Shown here one piece after another: positions 54,176-63,735 of a stretch of 64,000 nt of DNA. The position numbers were made by a program, and so were the translations under genes. Source of the DNA: CANJQH01 sp031368515 (GTDB taxonomy: Bacteria > Chloroflexota > Anaerolineae > J036 > Brachytrichaceae); contig JANMNW010000674.1 of assembly GCA_031368515.1 (NCBI GenBank), positions 1 to 64,000 on the forward strand, in the 5' to 3' direction. The notes beneath the pieces were generated by a model. That model was not told the origin of the DNA, made no database searches, and saw only the letters and a program-made list of their open reading frames with translations. Numbering within the stretch: position 1 is the stretch's first letter; every line of letters begins with the position of its first letter.

Positions 54176-55390
54176 TCATACGCCAAACAACGATGAGTAC
54201 GCGGCCAAGAGGTGCTTCGACTGGCACGCCCACGACAAATGATCTTCCACACGCTTGCGTCCGAGCGCACCCATTTCATCCCTTCGCGCTGGATCATCCA
54301 TCAGCTCTGCGATACAAGCCGCGAAGTGCGCCTCGTCATTGGGCGTGGCATACAGCGCAGAATCTCCCGCCGAAAATCGATTCTCGGCCAGATCAAATGC
54401 AACGATGGGCCTGGACATGGCCATGTATTCCATCATCTTGATCACGGTTGACGAGTTATTGTATGGATTCAGGGGATCGGGAACAACGCACAGATCAACG
54501 CTGGACAAAACTTCCCTAACCACATCGTATGGAACGCGTCCTGTAAACCGCACATGGCGAGAAATACCGAGATCCATTGACAACTGCTTTAGCGCGGGGA
54601 CGGCGGAACCGTCACCCACGATTACGCAACACACGTCACGCCTGTTAAGCGTATTGACAAGATTGGCGATCGAACGCAGCAGATAGTCACCGCCATCCTG
54701 CGGTCCTAGAATTCCCACATAGCCTATGACAAAGCTGGCGCTGCCGCGATAGTCTAAATTTGGCGGGGTCGGCCTAAATGTGTCCAGATCCGGCCCATTG
54801 CGAACGACATGCACCGCGTCCGCCCGCACCTTGCTGCGCTCGATTTCCTTCTGCTTATAGGACTCGTTGGAGGCGATGATGATGTTGGCGGCCTTGCACG
54901 TCAGCCGCTCGCATAGAACCAACGCGCCAACCACGAGTTTGCTACCCGCACCCCCATCTCCTATGCCCGAGCCGCCCCGCGATCTCGCGTCATACATTTC
55001 AGGTGAGAGATCGTGGTGATCAAATACGAATTTCTTGCCCAAAAGGCGCGCCAAGATACCCAGACCAAAAAAAATGTCCGGTGGATTGTGCGCATGCAGC
55101 ACATCAAAACCATGCCTGACGCCAATCCACGCGGTCAGTGAAAACATCATCACGGCGGCAAAGCCATATTCCACGATAAAACCGAGCGTGCTTTCATGCT
55201 CAGGCGGGTTGGGGAAATAATGAAGTTCCACGCGATCGACCACTTCCCGCCACACACGAGCGCCTTTCGGCCGCGGACATATCACCGACACTCGATAACC
55301 AGCCTGAATGAGCGTTGAGGCCTCACGCAGCGGGCGCACATCCTTGCGAAAGGTGTTGTTCTCGAGCAACATCAAAATGTGCTTGTTCAT
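54176..55390 (-). CDS. Glycosyltransferase family 4
   Basis: 404 residues. GT-B layout: N-terminal HILMLLENNTFRKDVRPLRE and HAHNPPDIFFGLGILA, C-terminal FVIGYVGILGPQDGGDYLL, VVPDPLNPYNNSSTVIKMME and MSRPIVAFDLAENR. The ATG overlaps the previous TGA by four bases, so it is coupled to the other GT4 gene. Donor and acceptor are unknown. Confidence 0.9.
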   Translation of the reverse strand: MNKHILMLLENNTFRKDVRPLREASTLIQAGYRVSVICPRPKGARVWREVVDRVELHYFPNPPEHESTLGFIVEYGFAAVMMFSLTAWIGVRHGFDVLHAHNPPDIFFGLGILARLLGKKFVFDHHDLSPEMYDARSRGGSGIGDGGAGSKLVVGALVLCERLTCKAANIIIASNESYKQKEIERSKVRADAVHVVRNGPDLDTFRPTPPNLDYRGSASFVIGYVGILGPQDGGDYLLRSIANLVNTLNRRDVCCVIVGDGSAVPALKQLSMDLGISRHVRFTGRVPYDVVREVLSSVDLCVVPDPLNPYNNSSTVIKMMEYMAMSRPIVAFDLAENRFSAGDSALYATPNDEAHFAACIAELMDDPARRDEMGALGRKRVEDHLSWACQSKHLLAAYSSLFGV

Positions 55391-56655
55391 TTGGCTGTGC
55401 TGATCCTGGGGTACGTGCCAGCGGCGCGGCGTTCAACAACGGTCTGAAGAAGCGCCGCCAGGCTGGCCACATTTTTCCGCGCGGAGTGCTTCTCCAATAT
55501 GGTCGCGCGCGCCGCGCTGCCCAGCCGCTCTCGAAGCTCGCGATCCAATAGCAGCCTTTCAAGAGCCTGCGCCAGTCCATGCGCATCCGCCTGTCTGACG
55601 AGAAGACCGTTCACGCCGTCTTCTATTAATTCCGGAATTCCTGAAGCATCCGTAGAGACAGCAGGAAGGCCGCACGACATGGCTTCGATTAGGGTTAGCG
55701 GAATGCCGTCGCGGTCGCCACTCTTGGCCATCATACTTGCCAGAGCGGAAACACTGCTGGTTCTATAGCAGTCAATCGTCGCCTCATGAGACAGCGCGCC
55801 CAATAAGCGCACACAGCTTCGAACAGCCAACTTGTCGATGCAGGCCTCCAACTCATGCCGGAGCGGGCCATCGCCGACAATCACGCATTCAAACGGAATG
55901 CCCTTGTTGTGCAGCATGGCGCACGCCTCTATCAGGAAGCGGTGTCCTTTCTTTTCGATCAAGCGGCCCACTGACAGAATCCGCAAGGGACCCTTCGTTT
56001 GAACGCAAGAGTCCGGAGTGTAGATGTCAGTCTCGATCCCGTACCGAACGACCGATATCGAGCCGCTTCCACTCTTATTGCAGAGTGATGCAATATACCG
56101 TGCATTGTATTCCGATATGGTGATGACTTTGTCTGCCTGGTCCAGCAGTCGTCTGACGTTTGTAGCTTCACGTTCAAACAAGTCGAACGCGTGCGGATAA
56201 ATCGAGAAAGAGATGCCGGTAAGTTCGCGCACCACTGCAGCGGCCAACGCACCGAGCCACGCGAAATGCGCGTGAATATGTTCCACGCCATCTTTCCTAA
56301 GTTCGGCAGCTACTTGCACGATTTTTGGAAAAAGGATCATACTGCGCAGCCAGATCAGCGGCTCGCGCCATGTCAATCCCGACAGTAGCGCGAGTGCCCG
56401 CCAGTATGCCGCCGGCATTTGAAGCATTGTGGCAAAGTTTGTCGCCAGCACCCGGGCAGACAGCATCGGGCCGTAATGCGTCAGGGGCAGCAGCTCCCGA
56501 GATTGCCCATGCACAGGCTCATTGGCGCGCGGCGGAAGCAATGAGTACAGGGTGACATCGGCGTGCTCCCTCATCCAAAATATCTCTCTGGCGACAAATG
56601 TTTCAGTCAAAAGAGGAAACCGATGCAAGAGATACGCCACCTTCAAGCGCGTCAT
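55387..56655 (-). CDS. Glycosyltransferase family 4 (WcaL/EpsF-like)
   Basis: 422 residues from ATG 56655, with GAGGAGG eight bases before. It has VAYLLHRFPLLTETFVAREI and HIHAHFAWLGALAA, typical of colanic-acid-type GT4 enzymes, and the donor-site region GIPLTLIEAMSCGLPAVSTD. It follows the amidotransferase after a 100-base gap in which nothing was recognised. Confidence 0.9.
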   Translation of the reverse strand: MTRLKVAYLLHRFPLLTETFVAREIFWMREHADVTLYSLLPPRANEPVHGQSRELLPLTHYGPMLSARVLATNFATMLQMPAAYWRALALLSGLTWREPLIWLRSMILFPKIVQVAAELRKDGVEHIHAHFAWLGALAAAVVRELTGISFSIYPHAFDLFEREATNVRRLLDQADKVITISEYNARYIASLCNKSGSGSISVVRYGIETDIYTPDSCVQTKGPLRILSVGRLIEKKGHRFLIEACAMLHNKGIPFECVIVGDGPLRHELEACIDKLAVRSCVRLLGALSHEATIDCYRTSSVSALASMMAKSGDRDGIPLTLIEAMSCGLPAVSTDASGIPELIEDGVNGLLVRQADAHGLAQALERLLLDRELRERLGSAARATILEKHSARKNVASLAALLQTVVERRAAGTYPRISTAK

Positions 56656-56755
56656 ATGAAGTTCCTCCTCGAAACACACGCCTCTGAGCCGTGACACATC
56701 TCGAATGAAACTACCCTATGCTTTGTTTCGCAGCAGGTTCCAATTCGAAGGATAT

Positions 56756-58672
56756 TCATCTGCGAGCCTCTTGCGCCAGACCATGACCTGGCTGTTTGTC
56801 AACAAAAGTCTGTTGCCAAAGCTCTATGTTGATCAATCCCCAGATCAAGGAGCTGTGATCCGCAAAACCCGACTCATGCTCGTGCAACAAGCCCGACACA
56901 TAGTTGGCTGAAAACAACCCGCGCGTCATTATGGTTGCAGACGAAAGAGTATCTCGGACGTACTCCCGTAGTTCGTTTCGAAACCAACTGGCATAGGCCA
57001 CCGGGAATCCTTTCTTTGCGCGCCGGCTCGTTTCCGGCGGCAGCCACTGGGCCGCCGTCTTTCTGAGTAGATATTTCCGCGTCAAACCTCGGATTTTCAG
57101 CCGAGTGGGGAGTCGCGCAGCAAATTCCACCAGCTTGTGATCCAAAAGCGGAACACGTGCCTCAAGCGATACCGCCATCGCCATCTTGTCCCCACGAGCC
57201 AACAGGTCATCCGGCAGCCACAGTTTGCTGTCAACATACAACATGCGGTTTAGTCGATTGGATGTTCGGCTGCGCGACAATTGCTCGCCTACCGCGTCGT
57301 ACGCTGCATGTTCGGGCATCACCGATCGTGCGTGGTCGGTCAACAATGCTTGCCGCCGATGCCTGTTGAATAACGGAAACCATTCCACCAGGCGCATAGC
57401 CTCGTCATTTACATTGATGGCCGCGTATGCCTTTTTGATTCGATTCATGCCGGGAATCGTGCGCGACAACATAGACGCAAGCTTGAGTACGTTTCTGGGC
57501 ATGACCTGCACGACGGGCGCAAAGCACTCGCCCAGATATCGGGCGTAACCACCAAACAGTTCGTCACCGCCTTCTCCGGTCAACACCGTCTTGACATCGC
57601 GCGCGGCAGCTCGTGCCAGGCAATAGTTGGCCAGCGCCGCATCATCGGCGATGGGCTGATCCAGGTGCCACACAACCTTATTGACGCTGTTCAGGAAGTC
57701 GCCAGGCGTGACAATCACCTCCGTGTGTTCAGTCGCGCAGTGTCTCGAGACGCTTCGGGCATAAGGCAGTTCGCCGGTCACCCCCTTCGTGGCTGCAAAT
57801 CCCAGCGCGTAGGTCTTCACCGGGCTGTTCACGTAACGGGACATAATGGCCACGATGCTGCTTGAGTCCAATCCGCCGCTCAAAAACGCACCCACGGGCA
57901 CATCGCCAATCAGGTGCATTTTTACGCACTCGCGCAGTAATCCGTCCAACTCCTCGGCATAATCGCGCTCGCGCCGCGCCTTTGCTTCCTCAACAAATGA
58001 CAAGTCCCAATATTGTTTCGTCACCGCGCCACGGCCCGCCGCGCATGTCAAAACGTGTCCGGGCTGCAGCGCCCGTATCCCTGCAAACATGGTCATGGGC
58101 GCAGGAACATATTGCAGTGAAATGAACGCAGACATTGCCGCGTAATCCACGCTTGGGCAAACCGCTGGGTGCTGCAAGATCGCCTTGATCTCCGACGCGA
58201 ATACCAAGGTCTTCCCATCGTCGTAGTAATAAATCGGCTTGATGCCAAGTCGGTCTCGAGCCAGAACAAGTTGGCGTTTCGCGCCGTCCCAAATTGCAAC
58301 ACCAAACATGCCGCGCAGGTGCTCGACAAATCCCAGTCCATGTTCTTCATAAAGATGGGCAATGACTTCAGTGTCGCTTTCGGTCGTCAGTTGATGCCCT
58401 TGTAGCAGCAGATTGCGGCGAAGCTCGCGATAGTTATATGTCTCGCCGTTGTAAGCGACTGCAACGCTACGATCTTCATTGAACATAGGCTGATGCCCGT
58501 TTTTCAAATCGACAATGCTCAGCCGCTGGGCACCAATTGCCGCTTCATTGTCAATGACCCACCCTTTGTCGTCCGGTCCTCGATGTTGCAGGACGTCCAG
58601 CATGGCGCGCAACACGTCAGAAGAAACGTGAGCTCCGTTTGCATAGTTGTGAATCCCGGCGATGCCACACAT
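56756..58672 (-). CDS. asnB: Asparagine synthase (glutamine-hydrolysing)-like amidotransferase
   Basis: 638 residues, full family length. Class II glutamine amidotransferase domain with the nucleophile Cys2 (MCGIAGIHNYANG), LQHRGPDD and YNGETYNYREL. The C-terminal synthetase has the ATP-pyrophosphatase loop SGGLDSSSIVAIMSRY. Inside a glycan cluster such proteins often amidate a uronic acid or other precursor rather than make free asparagine; both remain possible. It starts three bases after the stop of the adjacent GT4 gene. Confidence 0.93.
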   Translation of the reverse strand: MCGIAGIHNYANGAHVSSDVLRAMLDVLQHRGPDDKGWVIDNEAAIGAQRLSIVDLKNGHQPMFNEDRSVAVAYNGETYNYRELRRNLLLQGHQLTTESDTEVIAHLYEEHGLGFVEHLRGMFGVAIWDGAKRQLVLARDRLGIKPIYYYDDGKTLVFASEIKAILQHPAVCPSVDYAAMSAFISLQYVPAPMTMFAGIRALQPGHVLTCAAGRGAVTKQYWDLSFVEEAKARRERDYAEELDGLLRECVKMHLIGDVPVGAFLSGGLDSSSIVAIMSRYVNSPVKTYALGFAATKGVTGELPYARSVSRHCATEHTEVIVTPGDFLNSVNKVVWHLDQPIADDAALANYCLARAAARDVKTVLTGEGGDELFGGYARYLGECFAPVVQVMPRNVLKLASMLSRTIPGMNRIKKAYAAINVNDEAMRLVEWFPLFNRHRRQALLTDHARSVMPEHAAYDAVGEQLSRSRTSNRLNRMLYVDSKLWLPDDLLARGDKMAMAVSLEARVPLLDHKLVEFAARLPTRLKIRGLTRKYLLRKTAAQWLPPETSRRAKKGFPVAYASWFRNELREYVRDTLSSATIMTRGLFSANYVSGLLHEHESGFADHSSLIWGLINIELWQQTFVDKQPGHGLAQEARR

Positions 58673-58675
58673 TTT

Positions 58676-59689
58676 TTAAAGACTCAATTGACTGTCTGCG
58701 ATCTGCGATCGGTTGCGATTCCGGGATAGCACAGCGCCATACATCTCCACCAGCCGCGCGACGACAGAATCCGGCGAATATCGCCCCATGGTCTCATATC
58801 CCTTTGTGCGGCGGCCGCCCGCGACCACTTTGGCAATCGCCTCGGCAAATGTGATTGCGTCGGGATTACAGATATGACAGTCAGCCGTTTGGCCAATCAC
58901 CTCGCGGATGTCACCCACATCCGCGGCGACGATCGGCAGGTTGCATGCCATCGCCTGTTTGACCACGTTGGGCGATCCTTCCTGGTATGAAGGAAACACG
59001 AGCACATCGCATAAGTTCATGTACTTCGCCAGAATCTGTTGCGTCTGGTCGTGCACCACGATCAACTCCAACTCCAAGCCGGCGTCGTTCACGCGGTCAA
59101 CAGCCGCTTTGGCCAGTTCAAAGCGTTTCACAGGTATGGCGGGATTTGCGGCAAACAATGCGCGATGCCGTGAAGGAACGAGACCCAATTGTCTGCAAAC
59201 ATCCCCACGATCAACCGGATGAAATATGGAGAAATCCACTTCATGTGGGATTACGTATGCGTCACGCCGACCTGACAATTGAGCCATGCGCTTGTTTTGA
59301 ACCACGACAGCATCCGCTCTGCGCGCCACAAGTTGTCCAAGCAGTCGGACAGGAAGGGCTGTCCAAGACAGGGTTCCGCCCCTTGCCACTGATCCCTGCA
59401 AATCATCTCCATGAAATGTGACGACAACTCGGGCATACCGCTGCAGCAGTGCCACAAAACCAACATAACTGTAGTGCGCGTGAACCAGGTCGACGTCACC
59501 CAAAGCCAATCGGGAACGCAGTTTTGAAACTGCCTGAACATACATCCACTTGCGTGAGCGGCCGGTCAGAACAAACACTTCCACATCCATGCCAGCGGCG
59601 CGAAGTGATTGAACTTGCGTACGCACAAATGTGCCAAAATACGGCTGCGCGTCTGACGGGTACATGGCAGTGGCTACAAGTATTTTCAT
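58676..59689 (-). CDS. Glycosyltransferase family 4
   Basis: 337 residues from ATG 59689. N-terminal ILVATAMYPSDAQPYFGTFV, HAHYSYVGFVALLQRYA, VVVTFHGDDLQG; C-terminal VLVFPSYQEGSPNVVKQAMA with the donor-site acidic residue. Somewhat shorter than most GT4 enzymes but complete. It lies between the GT2 gene (gap 19 bases) and asnB. Confidence 0.9.
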   Translation of the reverse strand: MKILVATAMYPSDAQPYFGTFVRTQVQSLRAAGMDVEVFVLTGRSRKWMYVQAVSKLRSRLALGDVDLVHAHYSYVGFVALLQRYARVVVTFHGDDLQGSVARGGTLSWTALPVRLLGQLVARRADAVVVQNKRMAQLSGRRDAYVIPHEVDFSIFHPVDRGDVCRQLGLVPSRHRALFAANPAIPVKRFELAKAAVDRVNDAGLELELIVVHDQTQQILAKYMNLCDVLVFPSYQEGSPNVVKQAMACNLPIVAADVGDIREVIGQTADCHICNPDAITFAEAIAKVVAGGRRTKGYETMGRYSPDSVVARLVEMYGAVLSRNRNRSQIADSQLSL

Positions 59690-59708
59690 CGACAGTGATC
59701 CAACCAGG

Positions 59709-60782
59709 CTAGCCAACTTGGCCAGAACTCTCCACCGCTATCTCTCGTTGCCCTCGCAGTGTTCGCACCTGCCCGTCCTCTTTTTCCGAGGCGGACTGTA
59801 TCAAAGTCATGTGACGAAGGTATTCCTGCGCAGCAATGGGGGGCAACCACAGGCCACGAAGAGTGCCTTCAGCCATGAGCAAACGATTCACTAGAGAACA
59901 AACGGCCGCATTCATGCTGCGCTTGCGTATTGCCACAAGCGCAAACCAAGCGGACATCAAGATCGCACAGACTATCAGCCAGGTCGCAACTCCGGTCGTG
60001 ATATAAACCGCCAGCGCCACCGCGGCTATGCCACAGACAAACAGCATGGGCAGACCAAAACCGCGCTCTATCATGTACCGTGCAAAGAGACGACTGCCGA
60101 TGCTTCGGCGCAGGTTTTGACCCGTTCCCAAAAACAATTTCCGCCGACGCCGCCTGAACAGTCCCGCAAGCGTCACTTGGGAATCAGAGAAATGATAGGC
60201 GATAACCTGCCTGAGTCTGACGACACGATAGCCAGCCTGTCGAATTCGAAGGCACAGCTCCGGCTCTTCATCGCTATAAATGTCAGGTCTGAAATCGCCC
60301 ACAGCCTCAACCACAGCACGTCGGTAGAGTGCCGCACCCCCGCCATGGCGAACCTCCTGCGCAACCGTACTGGCAAAAACTTCAGGCGGTGGGGTAGGCG
60401 GCGTTTCACCGGGCACCACATCAACTAGCGCGCCACTAACTACCGCGACCTCCGCATGCTCGTCAAGATAGTCGACAGCCCGAGAAAGCCATCCGGCGCA
60501 GAGCTGCATATCACCATCCAAATAGAGCACATAGTCGCCGCTACAGAACCGCCCAGCCACAAAGCGTCCAGCCGCAGCGGTAAGGCGCAGGTTCTCAGAC
60601 AAACGCACAACCGTGACAGGGTAATGCCCGGCGATGGCCACGGTGTCGTCACTCGATGCAGAATCCGCGACCACAATGTCACGAATTTCTATCCGGCGTC
60701 CCTCTTGAAGAACAGACTCCACAAGGCGTCCCACGAACCTTGCTTGGTTCCTGGTGATGAGGGCAACCGACACGGTAGTCAT
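59709..60782 (-). CDS. Glycosyltransferase family 2 with C-terminal membrane helices
   Basis: 357 residues from ATG 60782. GT-A core: VSVALITRNQARFV, IVVADSASSDDTV, metal-binding YVLYLDGDMQ, YSDEEPELCLRIRQAGY. Two hydrophobic segments (FVCGIAAVALAVYITTG, WLIVCAILMSAWFALVAI) anchor it to the membrane at about 260-310. It resembles rhamnosyl- or glucosyl-transferases that build repeat units on lipid carrier. It starts four bases after the flippase stop. Confidence 0.9.
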   Translation of the reverse strand: MTTVSVALITRNQARFVGRLVESVLQEGRRIEIRDIVVADSASSDDTVAIAGHYPVTVVRLSENLRLTAAAGRFVAGRFCSGDYVLYLDGDMQLCAGWLSRAVDYLDEHAEVAVVSGALVDVVPGETPPTPPPEVFASTVAQEVRHGGGAALYRRAVVEAVGDFRPDIYSDEEPELCLRIRQAGYRVVRLRQVIAYHFSDSQVTLAGLFRRRRRKLFLGTGQNLRRSIGSRLFARYMIERGFGLPMLFVCGIAAVALAVYITTGVATWLIVCAILMSAWFALVAIRKRSMNAAVCSLVNRLLMAEGTLRGLWLPPIAAQEYLRHMTLIQSASEKEDGQVRTLRGQREIAVESSGQVG

Positions 60783-60786
60783 GACG

Positions 60787-62247
60787 TCATGCCGCTGGGC
60801 CATCCATGCCTGCGCGAGCGTGGAGCAGCATATCTTGCCAATGACCAGGTCGAGCGATGAGTCGCGCACCCAGAAAAGCAAAGTACATTCCGATCCCCGA
60901 GCCTAACGCCAATACCCACGGCAAGTTCGTTGCCGCCCACATCCAGTACAGTGCCAATCCTCCAGCCGCCATCGCAGGCCAAATGCTTTGCCGCACAAAT
61001 GCCATGCCTGGATAGCGTTGCGCAACGGCCTGATAGTGAAACCACACATCAACCAGTTTTGCACCCACAGCAGCGCAGGCGGCGCCCATCAACCCATATG
61101 AATAAGTAAGCAGCGGCGCCAATACAACCGTGGCCACCGCATAGGCAAGAACCGAGCGCATCACTGCCCTTTCGCCGTTATTGGCCACAAGCACACGCCC
61201 AAAAACGCCATTCACCGCCTGGCATGCCAATGCCCATGCCAAAACTTGCAGCGGGACCGAAGCAGCCGCAAATTCGTCGCGCCCGTACAGCACCCTGAAC
61301 AAGTGCGGGGAGAAAAATATGAGTGTCAACACCAACGGCAGCACCGCGGATAGCATGAGTTGCCAAAGTATTGAAGTAAGCGCGCGCATCGACCCCGGGG
61401 ATACCGTAGCAGCACGACACAATACGGGATATGCGGCAGCGACCAAATTGAGCGTAATCATGCTGGCCACGCTTAATAGCTGCGTCCCGGCGTTATAAAG
61501 AGCCAGTTGATCCTCACCCAGCAGCTTTGACACGACAATGAACAGCGAGCTTCCTGCAATCGAATAGACAACTTCGATGCCCAGGAAAGCCTTGCTCATG
61601 CGCAGAACCGAGCGGATGCCGCGCTCAGTTAAATGTAGTGCACTAAGCACCTGTTTGCCGAGCACACGTGCGAGAACTACAACTAGAAGGGCCAACCCCA
61701 AAACATACAGCGCCACGTTGCTTATCAGCACCATATCGAGGTCGTAGCGCAATTCGAGCAATACCCAAATTGATCCCATCCGCAAAAGATGCACAGGTAT
61801 CTGCGTCAATGTGATAAGGTGTGTCTTGCCATGAGCTTGCAACAACGCCTCACAAATAGTGGACAATGCCGTTGGAAGAATCGTAAGAGACAGCAGCGCG
61901 ATGACATGCCGGGTGTCGAGCGAGTAACCCAGGACAATAGAGAGCAAATACATGCCGAGCATGGCAACAAGGGCCATCCCGGTTACGAGTGCTCCGCCGT
62001 TGGCCAAATAGCTGCCCGTTGCCGTGAGATCGCGTGAGACCTCGCGGATGACGAGCGATTTGAGGCCCATGGTCGCCAACAACTGAAATGTGCTGAGCAG
62101 TGTCAAACCCAATGAAAGCTGACCAAACTGCGTGGTGCCAAGCCATCGTGCGACCAGGGCATAAAGCACGAATACGGACAGCCGGCCCAAAAAGTCGCCC
62201 ACAAAGAGCCACGAGGCATTCCCCAGCAAACGTCCCAATTTTTCCAT
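60787..62247 (-). CDS. Oligosaccharide flippase (Wzx-like)
   Basis: 486 residues with about 12-14 hydrophobic segments. It opens LGRLLGNASWLFVGDFLGRL and has LVARWLGTTQFGQLSLGLTL, the MOP polysaccharide-exporter signature. It should translocate the lipid-linked repeat unit made by the surrounding transferases. It is distinct from the flippase at 13450. Confidence 0.9.
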   Translation of the reverse strand: MEKLGRLLGNASWLFVGDFLGRLSVFVLYALVARWLGTTQFGQLSLGLTLLSTFQLLATMGLKSLVIREVSRDLTATGSYLANGGALVTGMALVAMLGMYLLSIVLGYSLDTRHVIALLSLTILPTALSTICEALLQAHGKTHLITLTQIPVHLLRMGSIWVLLELRYDLDMVLISNVALYVLGLALLVVVLARVLGKQVLSALHLTERGIRSVLRMSKAFLGIEVVYSIAGSSLFIVVSKLLGEDQLALYNAGTQLLSVASMITLNLVAAAYPVLCRAATVSPGSMRALTSILWQLMLSAVLPLVLTLIFFSPHLFRVLYGRDEFAAASVPLQVLAWALACQAVNGVFGRVLVANNGERAVMRSVLAYAVATVVLAPLLTYSYGLMGAACAAVGAKLVDVWFHYQAVAQRYPGMAFVRQSIWPAMAAGGLALYWMWAATNLPWVLALGSGIGMYFAFLGARLIARPGHWQDMLLHARAGMDGPAA

Positions 62248-62256
62248 GACGATTGC

Positions 62257-63735
62257 CTACTCGTGCGATTTGCTCAAACGCGGTGACGCCAACCGTGCTT
62301 TGGCCTCACGCAGAAGCACGACAACGATCGCCGCATTGAGGGCAAGGATCGTCATTTCCGGGCGGCTATTGAAAAGATCGACTGACATGTGGGGCAATTG
62401 GCCAATAATGAGCGCAAATACGGACAATCCTATTGGAGCCAGTGAACGCAAACCGTGCGCAAAGAGTCTCCAGGCTCGAATGGCGTTCGTCAGCAAATAA
62501 CCGGCAAAGCAGATTAACCCCAGAATTCCCGTTTCAGCCCAAACCAGCAAGAACTGGTTGTGCACGGTATATACCCATGCCCGGTTGAATTCCGGGCCTA
62601 GATAGCCCTGCATGGCGACGGCAAATGTGTTTACACCAGTTCCCCAAAGCGGGTAATCATTGATGATGAGCCAGGCCAAACGATTCAGCACAATGCGTCC
62701 ATGCGTCGATCCGCCATCCGGTCGCACAAATCTGCCTGCCACAACGTCTCCGAAGGCCACTGCCAGAAGAGCCAGCGCGAAACCAACGGCAATGACGGGA
62801 ACCGGAGACACCCAACGCTGTTTTATCGCTAGAACGAGCATGATCGTAACGGCAATAGCAAGGGAGATCCATCCGCCGCGCGACTCAGTCAAAGCCAGGG
62901 CTGGCAGTGCAACGATGACTGAAACAATTGCCGCGACCCGAATGCTTCCGCGCAAATCCGATACGATCAAACCCAGTCCCAGCACGATGTTGCTGACCAA
63001 GTAAATCGCTGCGCGATTGGGATGTCCAAGCGTGCCACCAACGCGAATATTGCCACCCGCTACGTCTACCATTCCTTGAATGCTCGCGATTTCGACAGAA
63101 TGCCTGACGATGCGAAGGTAATACATCACCAGCGCTTGAAGAATCTGGCCAATCATGCACCACAGTAAAATGTGTCGAATATCGTCGAGTGCTGACACCC
63201 GGAGCACGATGTAGGCATAAAGAGCGAAGATCTGCGCATAAAGAAATATCGCATGAAACGATCGCAAGACTTCAAAGTCGAGAGCGGGCAACATTGAGAT
63301 CACGCAGGCGACCAGAAAAGGAAACGGTGTAAGCGCGTCCCGCCACGCGCGACCCGGCACCGGTTTCGCCCGTTTCTCCGACGCCTCAGCGAACCATTGC
63401 GCGTACAAGAGCACAATTGCAATCAGCGTCACCGAGATGCAAAACCCGCTAATGGCTCCCAGCCGCTCAACAGGTTCTCGCGAGCCAATGTACCAATCCA
63501 GCTGAAAAGGGATGTCGAGGGCTATCAATGCCAGCAAGATCTTGCGCACACTTCCCACTGCCAGCAACAGCAGCGGCGCAACCAGCGCCAGGGCAACAAC
63601 CGAGGCTAATTTGGTCCCCAGGCGCGGAGCAATCAAGATAAAACCCGCCACGACAGCCCCGACAACGGCTATCGCAATCGCCTGCCTGGGCATTCGGCCA
63701 AGCCCAGATCGGGTCCAACCTGCGGTGTCGATCAT
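62257..63735 (-). CDS. O-antigen ligase/polymerase family (Wzy_C) protein
   Basis: 492 residues with about 12 membrane segments and the Wzy_C region GRIVLNRLAWLIINDYPLWG, GTGVNTFAVAMQGYLG and TVHNQFLLVWAETGILGL, where the conserved His and Glu lie on a large outer loop. It should polymerise or ligate the glycan at the outer face. The start overlaps the end of the aminotransferase gene as ATGA. Confidence 0.92.
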   Translation of the reverse strand: MIDTAGWTRSGLGRMPRQAIAIAVVGAVVAGFILIAPRLGTKLASVVALALVAPLLLLAVGSVRKILLALIALDIPFQLDWYIGSREPVERLGAISGFCISVTLIAIVLLYAQWFAEASEKRAKPVPGRAWRDALTPFPFLVACVISMLPALDFEVLRSFHAIFLYAQIFALYAYIVLRVSALDDIRHILLWCMIGQILQALVMYYLRIVRHSVEIASIQGMVDVAGGNIRVGGTLGHPNRAAIYLVSNIVLGLGLIVSDLRGSIRVAAIVSVIVALPALALTESRGGWISLAIAVTIMLVLAIKQRWVSPVPVIAVGFALALLAVAFGDVVAGRFVRPDGGSTHGRIVLNRLAWLIINDYPLWGTGVNTFAVAMQGYLGPEFNRAWVYTVHNQFLLVWAETGILGLICFAGYLLTNAIRAWRLFAHGLRSLAPIGLSVFALIIGQLPHMSVDLFNSRPEMTILALNAAIVVVLLREAKARLASPRLSKSHE

